The position numbers were made by a program, and so were the translations under genes. Shown here one piece after another: positions 8,061 through 15,730 of a stretch of DNA of 39,908 nt; within the stretch, counting starts at the first letter, position 1; every line of letters starts with the position of its first letter. Source of the stretch: JAZMZS01 sp045120955. GTDB taxonomy: Bacteria > Bacillota > Clostridia > Oscillospirales > CAG-272. Location: positions 1 through 39,908 of the forward strand of contig JBGVFH010000030.1 of assembly GCA_045120955.1 (NCBI GenBank), given 5' to 3'. The notes below the pieces were generated by a model. It saw nothing but the letters and a program-made list of their open reading frames with translations, did not search any database and had not been told where the DNA came from.

Positions 8061-8906
8061 TTAATCGGCGTTTATGCCGATTTTTTTTAAGTGAATTGCA
8101 AGTGTGATCAATTCATCTTCGTTAATATCTTTCTTATAGGTTTTCAATATATACTCCTGTATACATAAAGCACATTTATAATGCTTGTTACAGATTTTCT
8201 TTATCATAGCAACAAACACATCATCATCGCTCAGATTTTTGGGGAGCGGTTTGTCCTGATATAATCTTTGTGCCAGATATTTCAAATGAGTCAAAAAGCG
8301 TTGGTACGAAACAGAGTTTTTATCAAATTTTTGCTGATAAAAATATTCCGCTATCTCAACACAACCGTTGATCATCTTCGTGATGTCATACAGATCACTC
8401 ATTTTTATATCCAGTCTTGCGTTGATAATATGCATTGCGATAAATCCGGCTTCATCCTTTGTCATTGAAATGCCCAACCGTTCACGCATCTGCTCAACAC
8501 AGTATTCCCCAAGGCTCAGCTCTTGAGGATAGGATTCTTTAATAGAATCAAGCAGCGGATTTGTAAATTCTATCCCGCCTTTCTTCCTTTCAATCGCAAA
8601 AGCAATGTGGTCGCTCAATGTAACGAGCAGCGATTCGTTTATATTTGAAGGATACTCTTTCTTTATGTGTTCCACCATATCATTTGCAAAAACCATATAT
8701 TCCGAAGGAATTTCTCTGAGCATGGTGATCATCTTTTTCTGAAGCTCGGAATCAGTAATAAGATACGTTTTCTGAATTTGCAAGGGATCAACCGTGTCAC
8801 CGTATTTTTTCCCGAAACCTATTCCCTTACCCGATACTATCTGCTCTTTCCCTTTATCATCCAGCACACATAAATTATTATTATTGATAACCTTGATAAC
8901 TTTCAT
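8061..8906 (-). CDS. licT: BglG/LicT/GlcT-family transcriptional antiterminator
   Basis: RNA-binding regulator that stabilises a RAT hairpin and blocks an overlapping terminator when sugar is available. The 281-aa protein has an N-terminal CAT RNA-binding domain (about 1-55: MKVIKVINNN, GKGIGFGKK) and two PTS regulation domains. Four candidate phospho-histidines are at 100, 159, 207 and 272, close to LicT His100, 159, 207 and 269, so phosphorylation by HPr and the EII protein is expected. I start at ATG 8906 behind CAGGGAG; an 11-codon longer reading lacks a better site and would run into the terminator. Its leader carries its own RAT, so it should control itself as well as ptsG-ptsI. licT and glcT cannot be separated here; the ptsG neighbour favours a GlcT-like role. 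Confidence 0.93.
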   Translation of the reverse strand: MKVIKVINNNNLCVLDDKGKEQIVSGKGIGFGKKYGDTVDPLQIQKTYLITDSELQKKMITMLREIPSEYMVFANDMVEHIKKEYPSNINESLLVTLSDHIAFAIERKKGGIEFTNPLLDSIKESYPQELSLGEYCVEQMRERLGISMTKDEAGFIAMHIINARLDIKMSDLYDITKMINGCVEIAEYFYQQKFDKNSVSYQRFLTHLKYLAQRLYQDKPLPKNLSDDDVFVAMIKKICNKHYKCALCIQEYILKTYKKDINEDELITLAIHLKKIGINAD

Positions 8907-8927
8907 GATTTTCTCCCTGTCCTGAAT

Positions 8928-8994
8928 AAAAAAAGCCAACCCTTATATATAGCAAGCTCGTAAAACAAACCTAAATACATATAAAAAGTTGGTT
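8928..8994 (-). terminator. leader terminator overlapping the RAT
   Basis: Minus-strand AACCAAC (8988-8994) can pair with GTTGGCT just before a run of seven T (8928-8934). The core stem is CCAAC/GTTGG and the loop is long, about 45 bases. It lies just upstream of the licT ribosome binding site. The stem is short, so its strength is uncertain, but the overlap with the RAT is what a LicT-type switch needs. Confidence 0.65.
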
Positions 8995-9015
8995 ATGCCC
9001 TAACGGTAACACTCC
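8991..9015 (-). promoter_or_regulatory. RAT (ribonucleic antiterminator) site
   Basis: Read on the minus strand, the 25 bases start GGAGTGTTACCG and end GGCATAACC. They fold with GG/CC, TG/CA and CC/GG pairs separated by small asymmetric internal loops and closed by a GTTA loop. This is the layout of LicT/GlcT RAT hairpins (GG.TTGTTACTG ... CAGGCAAAACC). The 3' end overlaps the 5' arm of the terminator at 8928-8994, so the two structures exclude each other. Confidence 0.85.
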
Positions 9016-9052
9016 AATAAATGTTCACGGTATATTCGATTTCCTTGTGTAC

Positions 9053-9081
9053 ATTTTACTTTGTTTTATCAGATTTGTCAA
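9053..9081 (-). promoter_or_regulatory. promoter of the licT-pts operon
   Basis: On the minus strand: TTGACA (9081-9076), 17-base spacer, TAAAAT (9058-9053). This would start a leader of roughly 140 bases containing the RAT and terminator. Confidence 0.9.
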
Positions 9082-9169
9082 TAGTTTTTTCTTATTTAAT
9101 TAGTTAATTCAGCGTTTTGCACAACGCAATGAGCATAGTTGTGTTTGAATTGCATAAAGCAATATTATA

Positions 9170-9910
9170 TTATTGCACAATTTGCTCATCGGCGGTGATG
9201 TTCAATAACTCTGCTTTCAAGTAGTTCTGCTGGTTTAGCGAAACATCTTCTGGTATCCATATCATATAGGAACTCTGGATAGAATAGTATGCGGTGAATG
9301 AGCCTCCATCGTTGGATGATGTTTGCGCAAATGCCGACACTGACATACAGCAGCAACATATGATACCATCCTTGAAGAACGCCTTTGCAAAGCCCTTGCA
9401 CATACCCATAACAGCCCATTTGGAGACACCGTAGGGCTTTGGATGAGGCTGATTGCCCGTCTCCGAGCTTACCACGATTATCTTTCCTCTGATGCCGCGG
9501 TCGTTTTTCTCTTTGTTTTCAAGATAATAATTTATCGCAGACTGAATGCAGAAATACGCGCCCTTGACGTTTATATCAAAAAGCTTGTCCCATTCTTTTT
9601 CGGTCACATGTAGCAAGGGCTCGTGATCGATCACGCCTGCGTTATGGATGATAACGTCAAGTCCGCCCATAATATCTGCCGCAGCTTTTATAACCTCCGG
9701 TCCAAGATCGACCTCGGACACGTCCCATGCAAGATTTGATACTAAAACACTTGTATCCGATCTCAGCTCAGACGCGACCTCTTCAAGCGTATTTTGGTTT
9801 CTTCCGACCAAAACAACGCAAGCCCCCTCAAGCGCACATCCGTGCGCGATGGCGGAGCCTATGCCTCGGCTGGCGCCTATGACCATTATCTTTTTTCCCT
9901 CTAAAATCAT
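9170..9910 (-). CDS. chimeric short-chain dehydrogenase with foreign C-terminus (probable broken gene)
   Basis: Residues 1 to about 185 are a good classical SDR: nucleotide-binding GASRGIG, HNAG, catalytic Ser in VSSETG and Tyr/Lys in PYGVSK. After AFFKDGI the expected NGIAPG substrate region is absent. The frame instead continues with CCCMSVSAFAQ, which resembles the end of a signal peptide, and an exported-protein-like stretch (YSIQSSYMIWIPEDVSLNQ). The join is near 9355-9365. About 60 residues of the SDR fold are missing, so the enzyme is probably inactive. The start is ATG 9910 behind TTGGAG; a TTG four codons upstream is less likely. The promoter and RBS look intact. Origin by deletion between two genes is inference. 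Confidence 0.7.
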   Translation of the reverse strand: MILEGKKIMVIGASRGIGSAIAHGCALEGACVVLVGRNQNTLEEVASELRSDTSVLVSNLAWDVSEVDLGPEVIKAAADIMGGLDVIIHNAGVIDHEPLLHVTEKEWDKLFDINVKGAYFCIQSAINYYLENKEKNDRGIRGKIIVVSSETGNQPHPKPYGVSKWAVMGMCKGFAKAFFKDGIICCCCMSVSAFAQTSSNDGGSFTAYYSIQSSYMIWIPEDVSLNQQNYLKAELLNITADEQIVQ

Positions 9911-9996
9911 TTTTATCTCCAATCGATTTTTTGTGATATATCAGAGAACCGTAACTCTCTGAAACGGTCCTTGGGCGTATTTACTCTTCTGATTAC

Positions 9997-10025
9997 AGTA
10001 TACAGATTTAATCGATTTTTGTAAA
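9997..10025 (-). promoter_or_regulatory. promoter of the SDR gene
   Basis: On the minus strand: TTTACA (10025-10020), 17-base spacer ending in TG, TATACT (10002-9997). A TCAGAGA/TCTCTGA inverted repeat (9941-9962) lies in the 5' leader and could be an operator or simple hairpin. Confidence 0.7.
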
Positions 10026-10162
10026 TGCATTTTTTCAACCGTTTTGTACTTTTAAGAACAAGTAGTCATTCCATTTTTTAACACTCGTTCCGGTTGCTAC
10101 ATAGACTGCGTATAGGTACAACAAAAAAATGCCGCATAGCACAACTGATAAAAGGAGTCTTA

Positions 10163-10384
10163 ATGAAACGTATGAATGAATTAAAGCCAAGCGAGACCGG
10201 CGTTATCAGCGCGATAAAAACAAAAGGAAGTATGCGCAGGCGTTTTCTCGATCTTGGGCTTTGTGAAGATACTTTGGTTGAGTGCATCGGAAAAAGCCCG
10301 GGGGGAGATCCGAGCGCATACCTGATACGAGGAGTCGTATATGCAATACGCGATGACGACTGCTCAGACATATTTATAAAATAA
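10163..10384 (+). CDS. feoA: FeoA-domain ferrous iron transport protein
   Basis: A 73-aa SH3-like FeoA protein, a cytoplasmic partner of FeoB in Fe(II) uptake. It shows the family pattern: LKPSETGVISAI, MRRRFLDLGL, VECIGKSPGGDPSAYLIRG and a final YAIRDDDCSDIFI. The start is ATG 10163, because AAAGGAGTCTTA lies directly upstream; a longer in-frame reading from 10094 has no such site. feoB follows after 15 bases. No Fur-like 19-bp inverted repeat stood out upstream. Confidence 0.92.
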   Translation: MKRMNELKPSETGVISAIKTKGSMRRRFLDLGLCEDTLVECIGKSPGGDPSAYLIRGVVYAIRDDDCSDIFIK

Positions 10385-10399
10385 ACACGGAGGGACACC

Positions 10400-12526
10400 A
10401 TGGGACTTACTAAAGACTCCGTTGATACGGGACTCAAGATACAAAAAAAGAAGGGCGATGAGCGTGTTATTGCAATAGCAGGCAACCCAAACGTCGGAAA
10501 AAGCACGATTTTCAACGCTCTGACGGGTATGAATCAACATACGGGTAACTGGCCCGGGAAAACAGTCGCGAATGCGCAAGGATACTTTTGCACAGAGCGT
10601 CATGATTACACCCTGGTAGATATTCCGGGAACCTACTCGCTTCTCGCCCACTCGGCTGAAGAAGAGGTAGCGCGTGACTTTTTATGCTTTGGCGAATGTG
10701 ACGCTACGGTAGTTGTGTGCGATGCGACCTGCCTTGAAAGAAATCTGAATCTTGTGCTTCAGTGCAAAGAGATCTGCAAAAAAATGCTCGTTTGCGTAAA
10801 TCTGATAGATGAAGCAAAGAGAAAAAATATACGGATCGATCTTGACACGCTTTCAAAAGAGCTCGGCGTTCCCGTTATCGCCGTATGTGCAAGGGACAAA
10901 GCCTGCAAAAGGATAATAGGAGATGCTCTCGATTCACTCGTAGACAGCGTAGGGATCATAAACGACCGATACGTAAAATACGATAACGATACCGAAAAAG
11001 CCGTGTCTATCATTCTAGGTGCATTATCCGACATCGACACGAAAAGCCTTTCGCCCCGTTGGGCAGCGCTCTCGCTTATTTCATCGGACGATACCTTGAA
11101 TCAAAAGCTGAATTCTTACCTTTCGCTTGACACCGAAGACTGCACAAAGATAAGAAGCGCACAAGATGCGGCTTTTGCATACTTAAGCAATCAAGGCATA
11201 TCGAAAGAAAGCGCGGTCGACCTGAAGGTTTCCGTGTTGATAAAAGCTGCAGAAAAAATCTCGGAACGATGCGTTAAAAAAGAGAAAGGCTACAACAGCA
11301 AAGACCTCAAAATAGACAAAATACTGACCTCAAAAAGATTCGGTTACCCGATAATGTTTTCTCTGCTTATGCTTGTTTTCTGGATAACTATAAGCGGAGC
11401 TAACTACCCATCGGCATTTTTGTCGGATCTGTTTTTCGGTTTTGAGGAGTTGCTGAGGGACGTTTTTGTTTATCTGAAAGCACCCGATTGGATCTACGGA
11501 ATTCTTGTTTGCGGTATGTATCGGGTATTATCGTGGGTAGTATCGGTAATGCTGCCTCCAATGGCAATATTCTTTCCTCTTTTTACTATTCTCGAGGACT
11601 TGGGATATCTGCCGAGAATAGCGTACAATCTTGACCGTCCTTTTAAAAGATGCAACGCCTGCGGAAAACAGGCACTTACAATGTGCATGGGCTTTGGCTG
11701 TAATGCGGCAGGTGTAACGGGATCACGCATCATTGATTCACCGAGGGAGAGACTGCTCGCTGTCCTTACCAACAGTTTTGTTCCTTGCAACGGTCGATTT
11801 CCGACTTTGACAGCGATAATCACTATGTTTTTTCTCGGAGCAGCATCGGGATTTTTCTCCACCTTGCTCTCCGCATTTATGCTCAGCACAATTATCGTGT
11901 TTGGTATAGGCATGTCGTTTCTTGTGACTTATATTCTGTCCAAAACCGTGCTCAAGGGTGTCCCCTCCTCATACACATTGGAGCTGCCTCCCTACAGATG
12001 TCCTCAGATAACAAAAGTTATAGTAAGGTCTGTTTTTGACCGCACTCTTTTCGTGCTGGGCAGAGCTATAGCCGTAGCCGCCCCTGCGGGAGTGCTTATA
12101 TATATGTTATCAAACACGCATATAGGCGGCATATCGCTACTGTCTCACGCCGCCGCTTTTCTTGACCCGTTTGCGGCTCTGATGGGACTTGACGGTGTAA
12201 TTTTAATTGCATTCATTCTCGGTTTTCCCGCAAATGAGATAGTAGTTCCGATAATGATAATGGCATATTTGTCTAATTCAAGCATTGCGGAGCTTGGAAA
12301 TCTTGCACAGGTAAAAAACATACTTTCAAGCAACGGATGGAGCACACTCACGGCTGTAAATGTCATGCTGTTCTCGCTTTTTCACTTCCCCTGCTCGACC
12401 ACGCTCATCACAATAAAAAAAGAAACCGGAAGCATGAAATGGACGGCACTTGCCTTTGCCTTGCCTACTGTGGTAGGAGTGATCTGCTGCATGGCTGTCA
12501 ACGCTGTATGGAGCTTGTTTATTTAA
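10400..12526 (+). CDS. feoB: ferrous iron transporter FeoB
   Basis: Membrane Fe(II) transporter with a GTPase head, 708 aa. The G domain has G1 GNPNVGKST (28-36), the switch region around TGNWPGKTV, G3 DIPG (74-77) and G4 NLID (134-137). A helical linker covers about 180-310. The membrane part (about 325-705) has the paired Gate domains, with the conserved MGFGCNAAGV and NSFVPCNGRFPTL segments and many hydrophobic helices. Shine-Dalgarno GGAGGGACACC precedes ATG 10400. It pairs with feoA and no feoC is visible. Length is within the usual range. Confidence 0.96.
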   Translation: MGLTKDSVDTGLKIQKKKGDERVIAIAGNPNVGKSTIFNALTGMNQHTGNWPGKTVANAQGYFCTERHDYTLVDIPGTYSLLAHSAEEEVARDFLCFGECDATVVVCDATCLERNLNLVLQCKEICKKMLVCVNLIDEAKRKNIRIDLDTLSKELGVPVIAVCARDKACKRIIGDALDSLVDSVGIINDRYVKYDNDTEKAVSIILGALSDIDTKSLSPRWAALSLISSDDTLNQKLNSYLSLDTEDCTKIRSAQDAAFAYLSNQGISKESAVDLKVSVLIKAAEKISERCVKKEKGYNSKDLKIDKILTSKRFGYPIMFSLLMLVFWITISGANYPSAFLSDLFFGFEELLRDVFVYLKAPDWIYGILVCGMYRVLSWVVSVMLPPMAIFFPLFTILEDLGYLPRIAYNLDRPFKRCNACGKQALTMCMGFGCNAAGVTGSRIIDSPRERLLAVLTNSFVPCNGRFPTLTAIITMFFLGAASGFFSTLLSAFMLSTIIVFGIGMSFLVTYILSKTVLKGVPSSYTLELPPYRCPQITKVIVRSVFDRTLFVLGRAIAVAAPAGVLIYMLSNTHIGGISLLSHAAAFLDPFAALMGLDGVILIAFILGFPANEIVVPIMIMAYLSNSSIAELGNLAQVKNILSSNGWSTLTAVNVMLFSLFHFPCSTTLITIKKETGSMKWTALAFALPTVVGVICCMAVNAVWSLFI

Positions 12527-12577
12527 ATTAAAGCACAAAAAAATCAAAACATTTATAAAAAACTATTGCAACTTTCA

Positions 12578-12606
12578 TTGACATTTATCCTCGGTAACAG
12601 TATAAT
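12578..12606 (+). promoter_or_regulatory. consensus sigma-A promoter of the nfn operon
   Basis: TTGACA (12578-12583), a 17-base spacer and TATAAT (12601-12606) match consensus at all 12 positions. The leader to nfnA is about 65 bases. Confidence 0.93.
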
Positions 12607-12615
12607 TATACTGTT
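12596..12615. promoter_or_regulatory. 20-bp perfect palindrome over the -10 box (putative operator)
   Basis: AACAGTATAATTATACTGTT is identical to its reverse complement over all 20 bases. It contains the -10 hexamer, so a dimeric repressor bound here would block RNA polymerase. It is not the 7-1-7 Fur/PerR form. No regulator gene is adjacent, so the binding protein is unknown. Confidence 0.55.
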
Positions 12616-12678
12616 CAAAAACTACATTGTAATTTTGTCAGTTTAACAATTATAAACGAGTTATCAGAGGAGAAATCA

Positions 12679-13521
12679 ATGTTTGAAATAAAAAGGAAAG
12701 CAGTGCTAAATCCCACTGTTACATTAATGGAGATATACGCTCCCATGGTTGCGGCGAAAGCTGAGCCGGGACAGTTTGTAATTTTGAGAAGCGACGAGAA
12801 TGCAGAAAGAATACCGCTGACAGTTGCAGACTTCGACCGTGAAAAAGGAACTGTAACTATTATATTTCAGGTCGTTGGAGCGGGTACAAAAAAACTTAAC
12901 AGTTTAAACGAGGGCGAGTTTGTGCATGACTTTGCGGGACCTCTCGGAAAAGCTACCCATACAGAGGGGCTCAAAAAAGTTGCCATCGTCGGAGGCGGTG
13001 TCGGATGCGCTATCGCATATCCCGTTGCAAAGAAGCTGCACGCTCTCGGATGTGAGGTGCACTCTATTGTCGGCTTCAGAAGCAAGGAGCTTGTCATACT
13101 TGAGGATGAATTCAAGGCTGCAAGTGACAACTTTGTACTTATGACGGACGACGGAAGCGCAGGCAAAAAAGGACTTGTTACCGATGCCCTGCGTGAGCTT
13201 ATCGAGAGCGGAGAGCAGTATGACGAGGTCATCACCATAGGTCCGCTTATAATGATGAAATTCGTATGTGCGCTTACAAAGCAGTACGGCATCAAAACGA
13301 TAGCATCAATGAACCCCATTATGATAGACGGTACGGGAATGTGCGGCGGATGCCGTTTAAGCGTTGGAGGGAAAACAGTATTTGCCTGTGTCGACGGCCC
13401 AGAATTTGACGGTCATGAGATAGACTTCGACGAGGCTATTGCACGCAGCTCTATGTACAAAGACTTTGAGCGCAAGGCATACGAGGATACGTGCAACCTT
13501 TTTAAAAAAGAAACGAACTGA
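12679..13521 (+). CDS. nfnA: NfnA: NADH-dependent ferredoxin:NADP+ oxidoreductase, alpha subunit
   Basis: Small subunit of the electron-bifurcating transhydrogenase, which couples NADH and reduced ferredoxin to reduction of two NADP+. The 280-aa protein has an N-terminal FAD domain (GQFVILRSDENAERIPLTV), a pyridine-nucleotide domain starting at VAIVGGGVGC near 101-110, and a C-terminal [2Fe-2S] site with Cys222, Cys225 and Cys237; the fourth ligand is probably not Cys, as in known NfnA. AGAGGAG precedes ATG 12679. It is 26 bases upstream of nfnB. Proteins of this shape are often annotated as sulfide dehydrogenase or dihydroorotate dehydrogenase electron-transfer subunit; the pairing with nfnB decides for Nfn. 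Confidence 0.92.
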   Translation: MFEIKRKAVLNPTVTLMEIYAPMVAAKAEPGQFVILRSDENAERIPLTVADFDREKGTVTIIFQVVGAGTKKLNSLNEGEFVHDFAGPLGKATHTEGLKKVAIVGGGVGCAIAYPVAKKLHALGCEVHSIVGFRSKELVILEDEFKAASDNFVLMTDDGSAGKKGLVTDALRELIESGEQYDEVITIGPLIMMKFVCALTKQYGIKTIASMNPIMIDGTGMCGGCRLSVGGKTVFACVDGPEFDGHEIDFDEAIARSSMYKDFERKAYEDTCNLFKKETN

Positions 13522-13547
13522 ATGTATAGCGGAAGGATAAAGCAAAA

Positions 13548-14939
13548 ATGAAAAATATGTCCCCGAAGAAAAACGAAATGCCTCATCAGAGCGCTGACGT
13601 AAGAAAAAACAATTTTGACGAAGTTGCTCTCGGCTATACCGAGGAGCAAGCAATAGATGAGGCAACCAGATGCCTTAACTGCAAGCACAAGCCCTGTGTA
13701 GGCGGCTGCCCTGTCAAAATAAGCATCCCCGATTTTATTGCGCAGGTTGCACAGGGTAAATTTGAAGAAGCGTATCAAATAATCGCAAAATCGTCTTCCC
13801 TTCCCGCTGTTTGCGGACGTGTGTGCCCTCAGGAAACACAATGCGAGCAAAAATGTGTCAGAGGTATAAAGGGAGAGCCTGTGGCTATAGGACGGCTCGA
13901 ACGTTTTGTTGCGGACTGGCATAACGCTCACTCGAGCCAAATCACAGAAAAGCCTGAGACAAACGGCAGAAAGGTCGCAATAATCGGCTCAGGTCCCTCA
14001 GGACTTACTTGTGCTGGCGATCTTGCAAGACTCGGATATGAAGTGACCGTTTTCGAGGCGCTCCACCTTGCCGGCGGAGTTCTCGTTTACGGTATTCCGG
14101 AGTTCAGACTTCCGAAATCCATCGTACAAAAAGAGATCGACGGACTTGTTGCTCTCGGTGTCAAGATAGAGACAAATACTATCGTCGGACGCACGATATC
14201 CATTGATGAGCTTATGTCGGAGTACGGCTTTGAAGCTGTATTTATAGGTTCGGGTGCAGGACTTCCGAAATTCATGAACATAAACGGAGAAAATCTCAAG
14301 GGTGTTTACAGCGCAAATGAGTTTCTCACAAGAATAAACCTCATGAAAGCGTACAAAGAAGACAGCAGCACTCCCATACAGAGAGCGAAAAAGGTCTCTG
14401 TCGTAGGCGGCGGTAACGTTGCAATGGATGCCGCAAGATGCGCAAGACGTCTCGGCGCCGAGGTTACGCTCATTTACAGACGTACCGAAAAAGAGCTTCC
14501 CGCACGCCGTGAAGAGGTTGAACACGCAATGGAGGAAGGAATTGTGTTTAAATTCCTTACAAACCCCGTTGAAATAGTCGGCACGGATGACGGCTGGGTA
14601 AGTGCTGTGCGTTGTATAAAAATGGAGCTTGGCGAGCCCGATGCATCCGGCAGAGCAAGACCTGTCGAGGTTGCAGGCAGCGAATACAACATTGACTCGG
14701 ATTGCGTCATCATGGCTCTCGGCACATCCCCCAATCCCCTTATAAAATCAACTACAGAGGGGCTTGAGACTCAGAGATGGGGCGGTATTATCGTCGATGA
14801 AGCAACGGGACTTACATCACGCGAGGGCGTTTACGCAGGAGGCGACGCAGTAACGGGTGCCGCTACGGTAATTCTTGCGATGGGAGCAGGAAAAACCGCC
14901 GCTGCCGCTATTGACGAGTATATAAAAAGCAAAAATTGA
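13548..14939 (+). CDS. nfnB: NfnB: ferredoxin:NADP+ oxidoreductase, beta subunit (GltD-like)
   Basis: The 463-aa flavoprotein holds the bifurcating FAD and two [4Fe-4S] clusters. An N-terminal ferredoxin-like part has Cys42, 45, 50 and 54 (CLNCKHKPCVGGC) and Cys89, 93, 99 and 103. An FAD motif IIGSGPSGLTCAGDLA sits near 145-160, and an NADPH motif VVGGGNVAMDAARCARRLGA lies in the middle of the protein. The C-terminal GGDAVTGAATVILAMGAGK closes the FAD site. It resembles the small subunit of glutamate synthase, and automated labels often say so, but no GltB large subunit is present and nfnA is directly upstream. The RBS is GAAGGA before ATG 13548. Confidence 0.93.
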   Translation: MKNMSPKKNEMPHQSADVRKNNFDEVALGYTEEQAIDEATRCLNCKHKPCVGGCPVKISIPDFIAQVAQGKFEEAYQIIAKSSSLPAVCGRVCPQETQCEQKCVRGIKGEPVAIGRLERFVADWHNAHSSQITEKPETNGRKVAIIGSGPSGLTCAGDLARLGYEVTVFEALHLAGGVLVYGIPEFRLPKSIVQKEIDGLVALGVKIETNTIVGRTISIDELMSEYGFEAVFIGSGAGLPKFMNINGENLKGVYSANEFLTRINLMKAYKEDSSTPIQRAKKVSVVGGGNVAMDAARCARRLGAEVTLIYRRTEKELPARREEVEHAMEEGIVFKFLTNPVEIVGTDDGWVSAVRCIKMELGEPDASGRARPVEVAGSEYNIDSDCVIMALGTSPNPLIKSTTEGLETQRWGGIIVDEATGLTSREGVYAGGDAVTGAATVILAMGAGKTAAAAIDEYIKSKN

Positions 14940-14979
14940 GCCATGATCATAAATTGAATTTTCACAGGAAGGTCTTTTC

Positions 14980-15606
14980 ATGAAAATATTGTTGATAAAC
15001 GGAAGTCCTCACGAAACGGGCAGTACATACCGCTCGCTTGTCGAGGCAAAAAACGTTCTTGAAAGCGAAGGCGCACAATGCGAGATAGTGTGGCTCTCAA
15101 ATAAAGCGGTAAACGACTGCATCGGTTGCGGTGCTTGCCGAAAGCTCGACATGAAATGCGTATTTGATACCGATATAGTAAATGAAATCATCGGCAAGGC
15201 AAAGGACGCTGATGCATTTATATTCGGCTCTCCGGTATACTATGCTCATCCGTCAGGAAGAGTTCTCTCTGTGCTTGACCGTGTGTTCTACGCAGGATCA
15301 AAGGCGTTTAGACACAAGCCTGCCGCTGTGATTACGGTCGCAAGACGTGCGGGAACCACCGCATCTATTGATGTACTCTCAAAATATATTACAATATCTC
15401 AAATGCCGCTCGTTTCCTCTTCCTATTGGTGTATGACTCACGGAGCAAAGGCGGAGGATGTTGAGGCAGACCTTGAAGGTCTGCAGACTGTGCGTAATAT
15501 GGCCCGCAACATGGCATGGATGTGCAGACTGATAGAATGCGGCAAAGAAAACGGAATCACCCCGCCCGACAACGAATATACCAACCGCACAAACTTTATA
15601 CGATAA
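14980..15606 (+). CDS. flavodoxin-family NAD(P)H-dependent FMN reductase
   Basis: A 208-aa flavodoxin-fold oxidoreductase. The N-terminus KILLINGSPHETGSTYRSL is the FMN phosphate-binding loop. The motif CIGCGACRKLDMKC follows, as in the iron-sulfur flavoprotein/NADPH-dependent FMN reductase group, with a second FMN loop at FGSPVYYAHPSG. It follows nfnB by 40 bases with an AGGAAGG Shine-Dalgarno and is probably in the same operon, suggesting use of NADPH or reduced ferredoxin made by Nfn. The substrate is unknown. The C-terminus (NRTNFIR) is intact and a terminator follows. Confidence 0.88.
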   Translation: MKILLINGSPHETGSTYRSLVEAKNVLESEGAQCEIVWLSNKAVNDCIGCGACRKLDMKCVFDTDIVNEIIGKAKDADAFIFGSPVYYAHPSGRVLSVLDRVFYAGSKAFRHKPAAVITVARRAGTTASIDVLSKYITISQMPLVSSSYWCMTHGAKAEDVEADLEGLQTVRNMARNMAWMCRLIECGKENGITPPDNEYTNRTNFIR

Positions 15607-15614
15607 ACACAGAA

Positions 15615-15660
15615 ATACCGTCTGAAATTTTTGATGATTTCAGACGGTATCTTTTGTTTT
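15615..15660 (+). terminator. terminator of the nfn operon
   Basis: A perfect 14-bp stem (15615-15628 with 15637-15650) with an 8-base loop, followed by CTTTTGTTTT. It lies 9 bases after the flavodoxin stop codon and faces the convergent rqcH gene. Confidence 0.93.
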
Positions 15661-15730
15661 AAACTATAAGCACGCATTTGCCGTCAGATAAACATACCGA
15701 CAGCTTTAGGTAAGATAACATTTTAGCTGT

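Noticed and set aside
10000..10162. Fur box upstream of feoA
   Set aside because: No inverted repeat resembling GATAATGATTATCATTATC was found, so regulation by Fur is not claimed.
12596..12615. Palindrome read as a Fur or PerR box
   Set aside because: Those boxes are odd-length 7-1-7 repeats; this one is an even 20-base palindrome with different half-sites.
12635..12649. Rex-like operator (TTGTCA...TTTAACAA) upstream of nfnA
   Set aside because: The half-sites are too close: the clostridial Rex consensus has TTGTTAA and TTAACAA separated by four bases, and one half is imperfect here.
13998..14525. Long antisense ORF inside nfnB
   Set aside because: It is a shadow frame opposite a conserved coding region, with no RBS or recognisable domain.
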